A program made the position numbers and the translations under genes. Source: Neoechinorhynchus agilis (Eukaryota > Acanthocephala). Taken from it: DNA of 64,000 nucleotides. The first letter of the stretch is position 1; each line of letters begins with the position of its first letter. The stretch spans positions 7,254,001 through 7,318,000 of the forward strand of contig CM121342.1 of NCBI GenBank assembly GCA_051530055.1. Direction: 5' to 3'. The notes beneath the pieces are model-generated. The model was not told the origin of the DNA, made no database searches, and saw nothing but the letters and a program-made list of their open reading frames with translations. Of the stretch, positions 32,990 to 45,868 are shown one piece after another.

Positions 32990-33599
32990 TCCTAAGAAAG
33001 CGTAAAAGTAAAGGAATTTCAAAACTATTACGTGAAAAAACAGCTTTTTCGAATAAAAATACAATTTGAAAGCCTCGGGCATTCTATGTGACCGGAGAGT
33101 TGCAGCGAAGCTCAAGGGACGGGCGGCAGATACGTGGGGAGGATCATGCAAAAGAAGTAATCGGAAAATCAACATCCTCATCTTTCAACGGATCATCATC
33201 CATTGAATGAAGAACCTAGAATTTGGGAAGCATTTACCAATATAGTTTAAGTGATTGATCAAAGCACGGAAGGTCTTTAACGTTCCCTGACGAAATCTAC
33301 GGAAGTAATTGGACTCTTTTTTCGATAAAGGATTTTCTTAGATCTTGACGATTATTCCAGCATTTTCCGCATTTATTGGTTTGCTTCCACGTGACGTCAG
33401 AAGTGCCTATTAAACGCATTAATTGTGAGACTAATTTAAACGATAATAATCGGCTAATCCCCTCGTTAATTCATTATAAACACCGCTTCTCGATTGATAA
33501 AAAATTTATAAGTCTTTATTAAGCTTACATCTATCGATATTGAAGGATGATTTAAATTAGTAGATTTCGGCACCATTTTTCTTCAATTTCTTATAAACG
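32990..33599. other. Spacer between two satellites, with a small LINE scrap
   Basis: Apart from the RTE-like fragment at about 33068-33135, this is AT-rich sequence without genes. Confidence 0.5.
33068..33135 (+). mobile_element. RTE-type LINE fragment
   Basis: The plus strand reads KASGILCDRRVAAKLKGR, matching the segment of RTE-clade reverse transcriptases that usually reads like SGVLCDRR followed by KLKGK and a TVVRP motif. Only about 20 residues are left. Confidence 0.5.
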
Positions 33600-36500
33600 T
33601 AAAATATTCTGGAAAAATGTTGAAACAAAATTACGTAAGAAAATTTTGGACTTTGCATCGGCACAAAAAACTCACTTTGAATTGTTTCTTTATCAAAAAG
33701 CCATCAAAGAGTAAAAAAAGTGACATCTCCAACCTTAAAATTCGAAACATTTGGTGAAATGTCAGCCCTTTGAAATTCCCATTCGATCTGTGATGCTACT
33801 TAAAGTTTTTTCTAAAATTTAAGCTTTCGTATGGATGAGATTGGAAAGGATTCGGGGACTTGTAAATTTCTTATAGGCTGAAAAGACCGTAAATTCCTTT
33901 ACCTGAATTGGTAAATTGTTTTCAATTGGTTTATCTCGATTACAAAATCGATCTTACATAAATATTCTTGGGAAATTTTTACGTTTTTCTTGAGCATTTT
34001 AGGAACTCGTTAAAAATCTCTAAAAATTTTGGACTTTGCATCGGCACAAAAAACTCACTTTGAATTGTTTCTTTATCAAAAAGCCTTCAAAGAATAAAAA
34101 AAGTGACGTCTCCAACCTTAAAATTCGAGACATTTGGTGAAATGTCAGCCCTTTGAAATTCCCATTCGATCTGTGATGCTACTTAAAGTTTTTTCTAAAA
34201 TTTAAGCGTTCGTATGGATGAGATTGGAAAGGATTCGGGGACTTGTAAATTTCTTATAGGCTGAAAAGACCGTAAATCCCTTTACCTGAATTGGTAAATT
34301 GTTTTCAAATCGTTTATCTCGATTACAAAATCGATCTTACATAAAAATTCCTGGGAAATTTTTACGTTTTTCTTGAGCATTTTAGGAACTCGTCAAAAAT
34401 CTCTAAAAATTTTGGACTTTGCATCGGAACAAAAAACTCACTTTGAATTGTTTCTTTATCAAAAAGCCTTCAAAGAGTAAAAAAAGTGACGTCTCCAACC
34501 TTAAAATTCGAGACATTTGGTGAAATGTCAGCCCTTTGAAATTCCCATTCGATCTGTAATGCTACTTAGAGTTTTTTCTAAAATTTAAGCGTTCGTATGG
34601 ATGAGATTGGAAAGGATTCGGGGACTTGTAAATTTCTTATAGGCTGAAAAGACCGTAAATTCCTTTACCTGAATTGGTAAATTGTTTTCAATTGGTTTAT
34701 CTCATCGATCTTACATAAAAATCCCTGGGAAATTTTGACGTTTTTCTTGAGCATTTTAGGAACTCGTCAAAAATCTCTAAAAATTTTGGACTTTGCATCA
34801 GCACAAAAAACTCACTTTGAATTGTTTCTTTATCAAAAAGCCTTCAAAGAATAAAAAAAGTGACGTCTCCAACCTTAAAATTCGAGACATTTGGTGAAAT
34901 GTCAGCCCTTTGAAATTCCCATTCGATCTGTAATGCTACTTAGAGTTTTTTCTAAAATTTAAGCGTTCGTATGGATGAAACTACAAAGGATTCGGGGACT
35001 TGTGAATTTCTTATAGGCTGAAAAGACCGTAAATCCCTTTACCTGAATTGGTAAATTGTTTTCAAGTGGTTTATCTCGATTACAAAATCGATCTTACATA
35101 AATATTCTTGGGAAATTTTTACGTTTTTCTTGAGCATTTTAGGAACTCGTCAAAAATCTCTAAAAATTTTGGACTTTGCATCGGCACAAAAAACTCACTT
35201 TGAATTGTTTCTTTATCAAAAAGCCTTCAAAGAGTAAAAAAAGTGACGTCTCCAACCTTAAAATTCGAGACATTTGGTGAAATGTCAGCCCTTTGAAATT
35301 CCCATTCGATCTGTGATGCTACTTAAAGTTTTTTCTAAAATTTAAGCTTTCGTATGGATGAGATTGGAAAGGATTCGGGGACTTGTAAATTTCTTATAGG
35401 CTGAAAAGACCGTAAATCCCTTTACCTGAATTGGTAAATTGTTTTCAAATGGTTTATCTCGATTACAAAATCGATCTTACATAAAAATCCCTGGGAAATT
35501 TTTACGTTTTTCTTGAGCATTTTAGGAACTCGTCAAAAATCTCTAAAAATTTTGGACTTTGCATCGGCACAAAAAACTCACTTTGAATTGTTTCTTTATC
35601 AAAAAGCCTTCAAAGAGTAAAAAAAAGTGACGTCTCCAACCTTAAAATTCGAGACATTTGGTGAAATGTCAGCCCTTTGAAATTCCCATTCGATCTGTGA
35701 TGCTACTTAAAGTTTTTTCTAAAATTTAAGCGTTCGTATGGATGAGATTGGAAAGGATTCGGGGACTTGTAAATTTCTTATAGGCTGAAAAGACCGTAAA
35801 TCCCTTTACCTGAATTGGTAAATTGTTTTCAAATCGTTTATCTCGATTACAAAATCGATCTTACATAAATATTCTTGGGAAATTTTTACGTTTTTCTTAA
35901 GCATTTTAGGAACTCGTTAAAAATCTCTAAAAATTTTGGACTTTGCATCGGAACAAAAAACTCACTTTGAATTGTTTCTTTATCAAAAAGCCTTCAAAGA
36001 ATAAAAAAAAGTGACGTCTCCAACCTTAAAATTCGAGACATTTGGTGAAATGTCAGCCCTTTGAAATTCCCATTCGATCTGTAATGCTACTTAGAGTTTT
36101 TTCTAAAATTTAAGCGTTCGTATGGATGAAACTACAAAGGATTCGGGGACTTGTGAATTTCTTATAGGCTGAAAAGACCGTAAATCCCTTTACCTGAATT
36201 GGTAAATTGTTTTCAAGTGGTTTATCTCGATTACAAAATCGATCTTACATAAAAATCCCTGGGAAATTTTTACGTTTTTCTTGAGCATTTTAGGAACTCG
36301 TCAAAAATCTCTAAAAATTTTGGACTTTGCATCGGCACAAAAAACTCACTTTGAATTGTTTCTTTATCAAAAAGCCTTCAAAGAGTAAAAAAAAGTGACG
36401 TCTCCAACCTTAAAATTCGAGACATTTGGTGAAATGTCAGCCCTTTGAAATTCCCATTCGATCTGTAATGCTACTTAAAGTTTTTTCTAAAATTTAAGCT

Positions 36501-39500
36501 TTCGTATGGATGAGATTGGAAAGGATTCGGGGACTTGTAAATTTCTTATAGGCTGAAAAGACCGTAAATCCCATTACCTGAATTGGTAAATTGTTTTCAA
36601 ATGGTTTTTCTCGATTACAAAATCGATCTTACATAAATATTCTTGGGAATTTTGACGTTTTTCTTGAGCATTTTTGGAACTCGTTAAAAATCTCTAAAAA
36701 TTTTGGACTTTGCATCTGCACAAAAAACTCACTTTGAATTGTTTCTTTATCAAAAAGCCTTCAAAGAGTAAAAAAAGTGACGTCTCCAACCTTAAAATTC
36801 GAGACATTTGGTGAAATGTCAGCCCTTTGAAATTCCCATTCGATCTGTGATGCTACTTAAAGTTTTTTCTAAAATTTAAGCTTTCGTATGGATGAGATTG
36901 GAAAGGATTCGGGGACTTGTGAATTTCTTATAGGCTGAAAAGACCGTAAATCCCATTACCTGAATTGGTAAATTGTTTTCAAATCGTTTATCTCGATTAC
37001 AAAATCGATCTTACATAAATATTCTTGGGAAATTTTTACGTTTTTCTTAAGCATTTTAGGAACTCGTTAAAAATCTCTAAAAATTTTGGACTTTGCATCG
37101 GAACAAAAAACTCACTTTGAATTGTTTCTTTATCAAAATGCCTTCAAAGAATAAAAAAAGTGACGTCTCCAACCTTAAAATTCGAGACATTTGGTGAAAT
37201 GTCAGCCCTTTGAAATTCCCATTCGATCTGTGATGCTACTTAAAGTTTTCTAAAATTTAAGCGTTCGTATGGATGAGATTGGAAAGGATTCGGGGACTTG
37301 TAAATTTCTTATAGGCTGAAAAGACCGTAAATTCCTTTACCTGAATTGGTAAATTGTTTTCAAATTGTTTATCTCGATTACAAAATCGATCTTACATAAA
37401 AATCCCTGGGAAATTTTTACGCTTTTCTTGAGCATTTTAGGAACTCGTCAAAAATCTCTAAAAATTTTGGACTTTGCATTGGAACAAAAAACTCACTTTG
37501 AATTGTTTCTTTATCAAAAAGCCTTCAAAGAGTAAAAAAAAGTGACGTCTCCAACCTTAAAATTCGAGACATTTGGTGAAATGTCAGCCCTTTGAAATTC
37601 CCATTCGATCTGTAATGCTACTTAGAGTTTTTTCTAAAATTTAAGCGTTCGTATGGATGAAACTACAAAGGATTCGGGGACTTGTGAATTTCTTAGAGGC
37701 TGAAAAGACCGTAAATCCCTTTACCTGAATTGGTAAATTGTTTTCAAATCGTTTATCTCGATTACAAAATCGATCTTACATAAATATTCTTGGGAAATTT
37801 TTACGTTTTTCTTAAGCATTTTAGGAACTCGTTAAAAATCTCTAAAAATTTTGGACTTTGCATCGGCACAAAAAACTCACTTTGAATTGTTTCTTTATCA
37901 AAAAGCCTTCAAAGAGTAAAAAAGTGACGTCTCCAACCTTAAAATTCGAAACATTTGGTGAAATGTCAGCCCTTTGAAATTCCCATTCGATCTGTAATGC
38001 TACTTAGAGTTTTTTCTAAAATTTAAGCTTTCGTATGGATGAGATTGGAAAGGATTCGGGGACTTGTGAATTTCTTATAGGCTGAAAAGATCGTAAATCC
38101 CTTTACCTGAATTGGTAAATTGTTTTCAAATCGTTTATCTCGATTACAAAATCGATCTTACATAAAAATTCCTGGGAAATTTTTACGTTTTTCTTGAGCA
38201 TTTTAGGAACTCGTTAAAAATCTCTAAAAATTTTGGACTTTGCATCGGAAAAAAAAGCTCACTTTGAATTGTTTCTTTATCAAAAAGCCTTCAAAGAATA
38301 AAAAAAGTGACGTCTCCAACCTTAAAATTCGAGACATTTGGTGAAATGTCAGCCCTTTGAAATTCCCATTCGATCTGTGATGCTACTTAAAGTTTTCTAA
38401 AATTTAAGCGTTCGTATGGATGAGATTGGAAAGGATTCGGGGACTTGTAAATTTCTTATAGGCTGAAAAGACCGTAAATCCCATTACCTGAATTGGTAAA
38501 TTGTTTTCCAATCGTTTATCTCGATTACAAAATCGATCTTACATAAATATTCTTGGGAAATTTTTAAGTTTTTCTTGAGCATGTTTGGAACTCGTTAAAA
38601 ATCTCTAATAATTGTGGACTTTGCATCGGTATAAAAAACTCACTTTGAATTGTTTCTTTATCAAAAAGCCTTCAAAGAATAAAAAAAGTGACGTCTCCAA
38701 CCTTAAAATTCGAGACATTTGGTGAAATGTCAGCCCTTTGAAATTCCCATTCGATCTGTAATGCTACTTAGAGTTTTTTCTAAAATTTAAGCGTTCGTAT
38801 GGATGAGATTGGAAAGGATTCGGGGACTTGTGAATTTCTTATAGGCTGAAAAGACCGTAAATCCCATTACCTGAATTGGTAAATTGTTTTCAAATCGTTT
38901 ATCTCGATTACAAAATCGATCTTACATAAAAATCCCTGGGAAATTTTTACGTTTTTCTTGAGCATTTTAGGAACTCGTCAAAAATCTCTAAAAATTTTGG
39001 ACTTTGCATTGGAACAAAAAACTCACTTTGAATTGTTTCTTTATCAAAAAGCCTTCAAAGAATAAAAAAAGTGACGTCTCCAACCTTAAAATTCGAGACA
39101 TTTGGTGAAATGTCAGCCCTTTGAAATTCCCATTCGATCTGTAATGCTACTTAGAGTTTTTCTAAAATTTAAGCGTTCGTATGGATGAAACTACAAAGGA
39201 TTCGGGGACTTGTGAATTTCTTAGAGGCTGAAAAGACCGTAAATCCCTTTACCTGAATTGGTAAATTGTTTTCAAGTGGTTTATCTCGATTACAAAATCG
39301 ATCTTACATAAAAATCCCTGGGAAATTTTTACGTTTTTCTTGAGCATTTTAGGAACTCGTCAAAAATCTCTAAAAATTTTGGACTTTGCATCGGCACAAA
39401 AAACTCACTTTGAATTGTTTCTTTATCAAAAAGCCTTCAAAGAGTAAAAAAAGTGACGTCTCCAACCTTAAAATTCGAGACATTTGGTGAAATGTCAGCC

Positions 39501-40845
39501 ATTTGAAATTCCCATTCGATCTGTGATGCTACTTAAAGTTTTTTCTAAAATTTAAGCGTTCGTATGGATGAAACTACAAAGGATTCGGGGACTTGTGAAT
39601 TTCTTATAGGCTGAAAAGACCGTAAATCCCTTTACCTGAATTGGTAAATTGTTTTCAAGTGGTTTATCTCGATTACAAAATCGATCTTACATAAAAATCC
39701 CTGGGAAATTTTTACGTTTTTCTTGAGCATTTTTTGAACTCGTAAAAATCTCTAAAAAGTTTGGACGTTGCATCGGAACAAAAAACTCACTTTGAATTGT
39801 TTCTTTATCAAAAAGCCTTCAAAGAATAAAAAAGTGACGTCTTCAACCTTTAGAATTCGAAACATTTTGTGAAATGTCAGCCATTTGAAATTCGCATTCG
39901 ATCTGTGATGCTACTTAAAGTTTTTTCTAAAATTTAAGCTTTCGTATGGATGTGATTGGAAAGGATTCGGGGACTTGTGAATTTCTTATAGGCTGAAAAG
40001 ACCGTAAATCCCTTTACCTGAATTGGTAAATTGTTTTCAAATGGTTTTCCTCGATTACAAAATCGATCTTACATAAATATTCTTGGGAAATTTTGACATT
40101 TTTCTTGGGCATTTTTTGAACTCGTTAAAAATCTCTAAAAATTTTGGACTTGGCATCTACACAAAAAACTCACTTTGAATTGTTTCTTTATCAAAATGCC
40201 TTCAAAGAGTAAAAAAAGTGACGTCTTCAACCTTTAGAATTCGAAACATTTGGTGAAATGTCAGCCCTTTGAAATTCCCATTCGATCTGTGATGCTACTT
40301 AAAGTTTTTTCTAAAATTTAAGCTTTCGTTTGGATGAGATTGGAAAGGATTCGGTTACTTGTAAATTTCTTATAGGCTGAAAAGACCGTGGATCCCTTTA
40401 CCTGAATTGGTAAATTGTTTTCAAATCGTGTATCTCGATTGCAAAATGGATCTTACTAAAATATTCTTGGGAAATTTTGACGTTTTTCTTGGGCATTTTT
40501 TGAACTCGTTAAAAATCTCTCTTTAACTTTGGACTTTGCATCGGAACAAAAAACTCACTTTGAGTTGTTTCTTTATCAAAAAGCCTTCAAAGAATAAAAA
40601 AGTGACGTCTTCAACCTTTAGAATTCGAGACATTTGGTGAAATGTCAGCCATTTGAAGTTCCCATTCGATCTGTGATGCTACTTAGAGTTTTTTCTAAAA
40701 TTTAAGCTTTCGTATGGATGAGATTGGAAAGGATTCGGGGACTTGTGAATTTCTTATAGGCTGAAAAGACCGTAAATCCCTTTACCTTAGTTGGTAAATT
40801 TTTTTCAAATGGTTTTCCTCGATAACAAAATCGATCTTCTACAAA
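33600..40845. repeat. Satellite of about 382-bp units, about 19 copies
   Basis: The marker ggactttgcatcggcacaaa or variants occurs at about 33648, 34029, 34414, 34790, 35171, 35556, 35940, 36323, 36706, 37089, 37470, 37854, 38237, 38617, 38999, 39382, 39763, 40147 and 40529. Variants segregate between units: gatgagattggaaagg or gatgaaactacaaagg, aaaaatccctggg or aaatattcttggg, cggcac or cggaac. Particular combinations recur, pointing to amplification of multi-unit blocks. The right-hand three units are most diverged. Each unit carries gtgacgtctcc, a half-CRE-like motif. No coding potential. Confidence 0.97.
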
Positions 40846-41085
40846 AAATCTTCAAGAATTAATGGCGTGCTTAAAGGAACAGCGCCATATTTTGTAAGCC
40901 ATAATTTCTGCGATGAAAAGCCATTTTCTATGATTTCGGCGCATCCGCATTCTCCTCCTCCTGAGTTTGGCTGCGTATTTCTCGCAATGTCACACTTCTT
41001 GTCTTCAGCAACAACGCGAAGAAGTGCAGAGCGTCTATGTGCGGTAATTGCCTTCTAGTCCGAACCTTTCTTCTTTTTTCAGACA

Positions 41086-41513
41086 ATGGATCGAATATGC
41101 TGCCCGCCGCTACCGAGAACAGAACGTGGACGACCTTTACAGATCCATAGTAGAGCTTCGACCCTTACATATACTAATGGCCTAACAGCGGTTATGTTGA
41201 CCATTTCGTCCGATGAGAGTCATCAAGCCAAAAGTGCTATTTTCGCCAGACACCCAGTTAGACTTCGAGTTGCTAAACTTGACCCGGCTGCTAGCTACTT
41301 GGCTACGGGTGGTTAGTGTGGTTATTTTCGTGAAATCGATTTTAATTGTGTACAAGATGAACGTGGAAAAGTCCGGATTTGGGGCATTGAGACTGATAAT
41401 GGCGATCCTCTAAGACCAAAATATGAATACGACGTTCTTGCTTGTCCAATCAATGATCTTGATTGGTCCATTGATGGCGAACGAATCGTGGTTGGAGGCG
41501 AAGGACGAGACAG
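41086..41513 (+). CDS. WDR1: AIP1/WDR1-like WD-repeat protein, 5' fragment only
   Basis: ATG at 41086 starts with PPLPRTERGRP, like the SLPRTARG motif near the N-terminus of actin-interacting protein 1, the WD-repeat partner of cofilin in actin filament disassembly. It continues through VAKLDPAASYLATG. A 45-bp intron (41312-41356, gttagt..tacaag) restores the reading GDERGKVRIWG, then YEYDVLACPINDLDW and ERIVVGGEGRDR, exactly the order in AIP1. A donor-like caggtttgt follows at 41513. I see none of the remaining 450 or so residues downstream; instead there is AT-rich and retroelement sequence. Either the next intron is very long or the gene is truncated here. The acceptor tttttcag lies three bases before the ATG. 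Confidence 0.7.
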
Positions 41514-41870
41514 GTTTGTACCGTTAACGCTTTGTTCATTTTTTTAACAAAAAAACCTCATACCAAAATGGTTCGAATTAATTTCGTTTATTTCCTTAGA
41601 AACTAATTTGAAAAAACTTTTAATTTATCGAATTTTCCTTTTTAAATGTTGGGTTCTTAAAACCTTTATTAAACCATGAATTTGTAAAAAGTAAAACCTT
41701 TTTATCTCAAAAAAAAGTAAATTATAATCAAAAAAGAAAAGATTTTAAGAAAAAAAACCTATTTTAAATAACTCCAATTTTGTGTTTCTTTGAACAAAAA
41801 GACCAATAAATATTTGGATGGGAGACTTCAACACAAAAAAATTAAACAGTAAGAGTTTTTCGAAAATGTG
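41514..41870. other. AT-rich stretch after the AIP1 fragment
   Basis: Poly-A and poly-T rich, possibly intron. No exon recognised. Confidence 0.4.
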
Positions 41871-42065
41871 CAAATTTCCCCACATACCCTCTCAAGTGAG
41901 AGAAAAGTTCAAAGAAATGTTGTTATTGGCGATTACTGATTGATCATTGCACGACGAAGTCTGCGTTCTTATTAGAAGGAAAATTCTACGGCCAGACGAA
42001 CGGAGTGGCAATGGGATCACCGTTAGGACCAGCGATGGCCAACATCTATATGATCGAATATGAGA
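41871..42065 (+). mobile_element. RTE LINE tail joined to a Penelope-like RT scrap
   Basis: 41888-41925 (ctctcaagtgagagaaaagt onward) matches the 3' tails at about 56060 and 57008. Immediately after it the plus strand reads KFYGQTNGVAMGSPLGPAMA followed by NIYM, the conserved RT segment typical of Penelope-like elements. Two unrelated retroelement scraps are fused. Non-functional. Confidence 0.65.
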
Positions 42066-43449
42066 ATCAATCGCAATAAACAGTTCAATAATAAAGTTCG
42101 AGTGTGTAACAATTCGCCATTGAGAATACACATCCCCTCTAAGGAACAATTGGATGGAAAATTGGCGACGAAATCCATTGTAAAGAATCATAGAAGGTTC
42201 TTCAAACTTTCAGCATTAATTCTTTTTAAAACATTTCTGGCAATTGCCCTTTGAGATTTGTCAATGTGAAATGGCAGATTATGAATCGGAATGGAGTTTA
42301 AGAATCAACCATTTGTAATATTTCAGAAATTGCTTAACAAATATTTCATGAAGCACAAAAAACTGCGATCACTACAGTTATATTTGTGACTAAATTAGCA
42401 TTTTTGTAGGTTATCGGAAAATGCCATAATTAAATACATTCCTAATTTACATGCATTTCATCCGGGGAGTTGACTAAATTAAGACTTTTAACAAAAATTG
42501 ATGGTTACAAATTTTATTACCCGTTAAAAAGCAAAATACGATAACTTGATATTTATGAAAAAAGGGTTCGTTTCGTCGTGTTAAATCAACTTTTTTCTAA
42601 ATTTCATAGCTCCTGAAAATCATACCTTGTCTATTTTTATACAAAGATCTTTTATATTTATTTTCAAAGTACAGATTTGCAATAAAAGCTTTTCTTTAAT
42701 TAAAAAGCATGGGTTTAGTCTTTCTATCGATTTCTTGAAGGTACACATAAACGCTAATACAAGTTTGCTTCATTGTTTTCAAATTTCAATTGTTTCTACA
42801 TCTCATTTAACTCACATTTTCGTCTGCACAGCTCGTTAAGTTCTTAATTCAAATCATGATTGTTTTTCTCATAAGCTTCGATTTTAATCATATTGCAAAA
42901 GTCCAGCATACAATCGATTGATCGGGAACGCCCATTCTCTGATGACCCTTCTCGTATGAAATTTATGGACGTCGAATCTGAATTAAAAGGGAAATTTCTG
43001 GCGATACGGATTTTCGTGTAGAGCTCGGGTCCGCAACATTCACCAACTTCAATTCATTTCGAGGATTGATCCAAAACAAATACCGATCGAACTTTCATTT
43101 AATCCAAAGACAGTCAAAGTTCCTTGCATGTTATTCGGTGAATAAATCGGAGTGGAATAAGAACACAGCATTCTAGAGGATAAATAAAATGTGAAGTCCG
43201 TGGCTGGCTTAAATATGCAAGAAACTCAAACGCACTAAAATCTCAGGACGTGAGAATATTCATAGATGTACGCAATATTAAAATCAACAATTTGGCAAGT
43301 AATGGCAATGCTAACAAAACTATCTTCGTTTCTTTGCGGGATGCATTCCTTCTTGAGTATTGAGATCTTTTACGGCTTGGTGAAAATCTGATTGAAATTT
43401 TTGCGTAAATAAAACGCATAACGAATTTATCAATTGTTCTAGAAATGTT
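42066..43449. other. Gene-free AT-rich stretch
   Basis: No gene, repeat or element recognised. Confidence 0.5.
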
Positions 43450-44020
43450 TTATCGCGTCCTAATCGTTGAGATATCATCTTCAATTGTCATCAGAGCGCC
43501 CAAAGCCATCTTCGTCGTCAATTTCTGTTCGTCTAGTTTAAATGTCCTTTAATTCCCCTAAATGAAAGGTTTTCCTTCGAATAATTTAATCGTTTTAGGT
43601 CAATCGCTAAAAGTCTAATTTCACGCATCGATCGTTCGCCCATTAATCTCTGTGAGTGATGTTAATTTTCTTCGAAGACTTTAAGCGTTCCTAATTCATT
43701 AATTGAACCTCACCGGCAGTCTGCATCCTCTTCATCAACAGTTCCAGCGGTTCCCTGTCGAATCTTCCTTAATCTCTTTAAGCTATGATCATTATTCTTC
43801 ATCAATTGAACTTCCACAACCATCTTCATCCTCTTCATCAACAGCCCTTGCGTTTCGTTTTCGAATTTCCTTTAATTTCTGTGAATGATGATCCTTCGCC
43901 TCGTTTGTGAGCCACCTTTTTCATCTTCATCGAAAATTCCCGCGCTTCGCTTTCGATTTTGCTCAAAGCACTGTGAGTGATCAATTTTTTCTTCGTCCAC
44001 TTTAAGCTTTACGAAAGTAT
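43450..44020 (-). pseudogene. Third, highly diverged copy of the acidic-repeat gene
   Basis: Order and wording resemble 17990-18400 and 47130-47500: a gagatatcatc start, a block like gtttaaatgtcctttaattc, and on the minus strand pieces such as EEDEDGCGSSID that recall the ETIDEDDCGRSIDE region of the intact gene. There are many stops and length changes. It is older than the other two copies. Confidence 0.5.
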
Positions 44021-44593
44021 AAATGGAACGCCCAGAACCGATATTGAGGATTTGGATCGGGCAGTCTTGCTAAAATGTATTGATTGGTGTATATAAAGGA
44101 CCTAATATCGATTCCATGAAGAAAATCGAATAAAAGCTTGTAAGAATATGATTTTGAAATGACCGGAAATCTCAAATCATTAAGAAAAATTCACCTTTTC
44201 TGATTCCTTTGTGCTATATTTTTACTAAGACCTTTTATCAAAATCGATGATCGTCCCTGCCGATATCGCAAAAAATATCATTGAATTTTATTGACGCTGA
44301 TAATGAAAATGAATAAATCCTTAAAGAATCCAATGGCTAGTGGATTGATACGTCTGGTATCAAAAATATTTGATACTTTATCATATTAAATAAATTTTGG
44401 ACTAGAAATATTGCAAGATAAAAGTTTATTTTCACCAGTTATTCGAATAAATAAATTGTTTTGGGCAACTACTGTTTATGACCACATAAAACTCACGGTG
44501 TGTAGTTGTCGATGATGAAAAGAGTGACTCAGTGAGTTTCGCCACACTTTCTATGAGTGTTCACTTTCATCGCTTATAGATCTTCAGACCAGA
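44021..44593. other. Upstream flank of the DUF4139-like gene
   Basis: AT-rich. Acceptor-like cgcttatag and atcttcag lie within 15 bp of the next ATG. No other feature seen. Confidence 0.4.
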
Positions 44594-45868
44594 ATGTCAT
44601 TGGGCAATGAAGAAAGTTCGATTGACCTTAGAATATACGATCAATTCTCGGAAATTAGAGAAAACATCGACATATTAGAAGAGGCAAAGGCGACTGTTCG
44701 ATTTCATCAATCGGATTTTTGCCATATCGTACCGGACAGTATTGATTTGGAAGTCCCAAATGGAAGAGTTTCGACGACCGTTACAACCCAGAATCACAGT
44801 CTTGAAGGAGAAGAGATTTTCGTAAGAACCGAGAAAACGGGGGAATGCAAAGGAGCCATTTTTATTGACGATGATAGCAGTCTTGTTCAGGACATTGAGA
44901 CAAAAAGGTTCTATTACGCTAATCGGTCACAGTTCCAATTTAAATCAGCTCCGATGAAAAACGTGGTTTCCGTTAGATTTCACATCCATGATCCCAGCGT
45001 AAAGACGGCAATTCTCAGTTATTTAGATCGACAAATAAAATGGAGACCGATATGTCGATTGGACGTTGAGGAAAAAGACAAGAATGCCACGATAAAATGC
45101 TATGCGGTCATTTCTAATCCGAGTACTCATTCATACAAAGTCAATAGCGCTGAATTATTTGGAGGAGATGTTGCCAGCATTCCACATCCAATACCAAGAG
45201 AAATAAGTCACGTTTACATGAGAAGTGCGACGCAGCACCGCCTCCTTCGATCGATATTGGCGATCATAAGGAAATCGGAGGGCTTTTCCAATACACGATT
45301 AGTAAACCCTTTAAGCTAAGTGCTCGTAGTGACCTCTATGAAGAGTTTCTGGACGCTAAAATAACGCCACATTTTTGGTCTTCATATGAAACAATAAATG
45401 AGAAAAGAGAAGAGTTAAAGTTTAGTAGAATTTATGAAATTACAAGTACCGAATTTCTACCAACTGGGAAAATGTCTATTAGAGAACAAGGACGCATTAT
45501 TGCAAATGTTCGGCTCGATCAATTACCAGCAGGAGCAAAGCGAGAAATAAGAATCGGTGAAGATTCAAGCGGACTCATTAGAAGAAAGGTGGATAATTTT
45601 AAAGAAAGTGGACGAGTTATAACTACGGATATTGAAATCGAAATAACGAATCTAAGACATAGAACTTGGGAATATCGATATAAGGAATCCTCAGACAAGC
45701 ACGATGTGGATTATAGTTATTCATTCTTGAACGAAAAGGATCCTGATGTTACCATCACTGGAAATGTGTTAAAAGTAACCAAAAAGTTGGAAAGCGAGCG
45801 GGGCAATGCTGCCAGCGTGATGGCGACGGTCGAGGAAGGACAAAAGCTGGAATTTGGTGGGAGGTGGT
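44594..45868 (+). CDS. DUF4139-like protein gene, frame change inside and LINE-derived end
   Basis: Residues 1-215 (to about 45230) include an N-terminal strand-rich part and AILSYLDRQIKWRPICRLDV with AELFGGDV, the pattern of DUF4139 proteins (the eukaryotic group including C. elegans F37C4.5; function poorly known). After 45231 the reading continues in another frame as APPPSIDIGDHKEIGGLFQY and FLPTGKMSIREQGRIIANVR to about 45790, again DUF4139-like (LPAGAKREIRIG). No intron fits between, so there is a one-base frame change or a sequencing error. The last 25 or so residues (GNAASVMATVEEGQKLEFGG and RW) and the stop belong to an inserted LINE tail, so the native C-terminus is lost. Probably a damaged gene, or one with a novel end. 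Confidence 0.6.
45793..45868 (+). mobile_element. 5'-truncated LINE tail inside the DUF4139-like gene
   Basis: Roughly 75 bp (ggcaatgctgccagcgtgat onward to gggaggtgg) match the reverse complement of about 57586-57647, the 3' coding end of the LINE at 57.5-59.5 kb, almost base for base. 5' truncation is usual for LINE insertions. Confidence 0.85.

Noticed and set aside
33600-40845. CRISPR-like or CRE promoter array
   Set aside because: Repeats are contiguous satellite units of about 382 bp without spacers, and the gtgacgtc motif is just part of the unit; no evidence of regulation.
40867-41058. Open frame just before AIP1 as a first exon
   Set aside because: Composition and content do not resemble the AIP1 N-terminus, and the ATG at 41086 already gives the family start motif.
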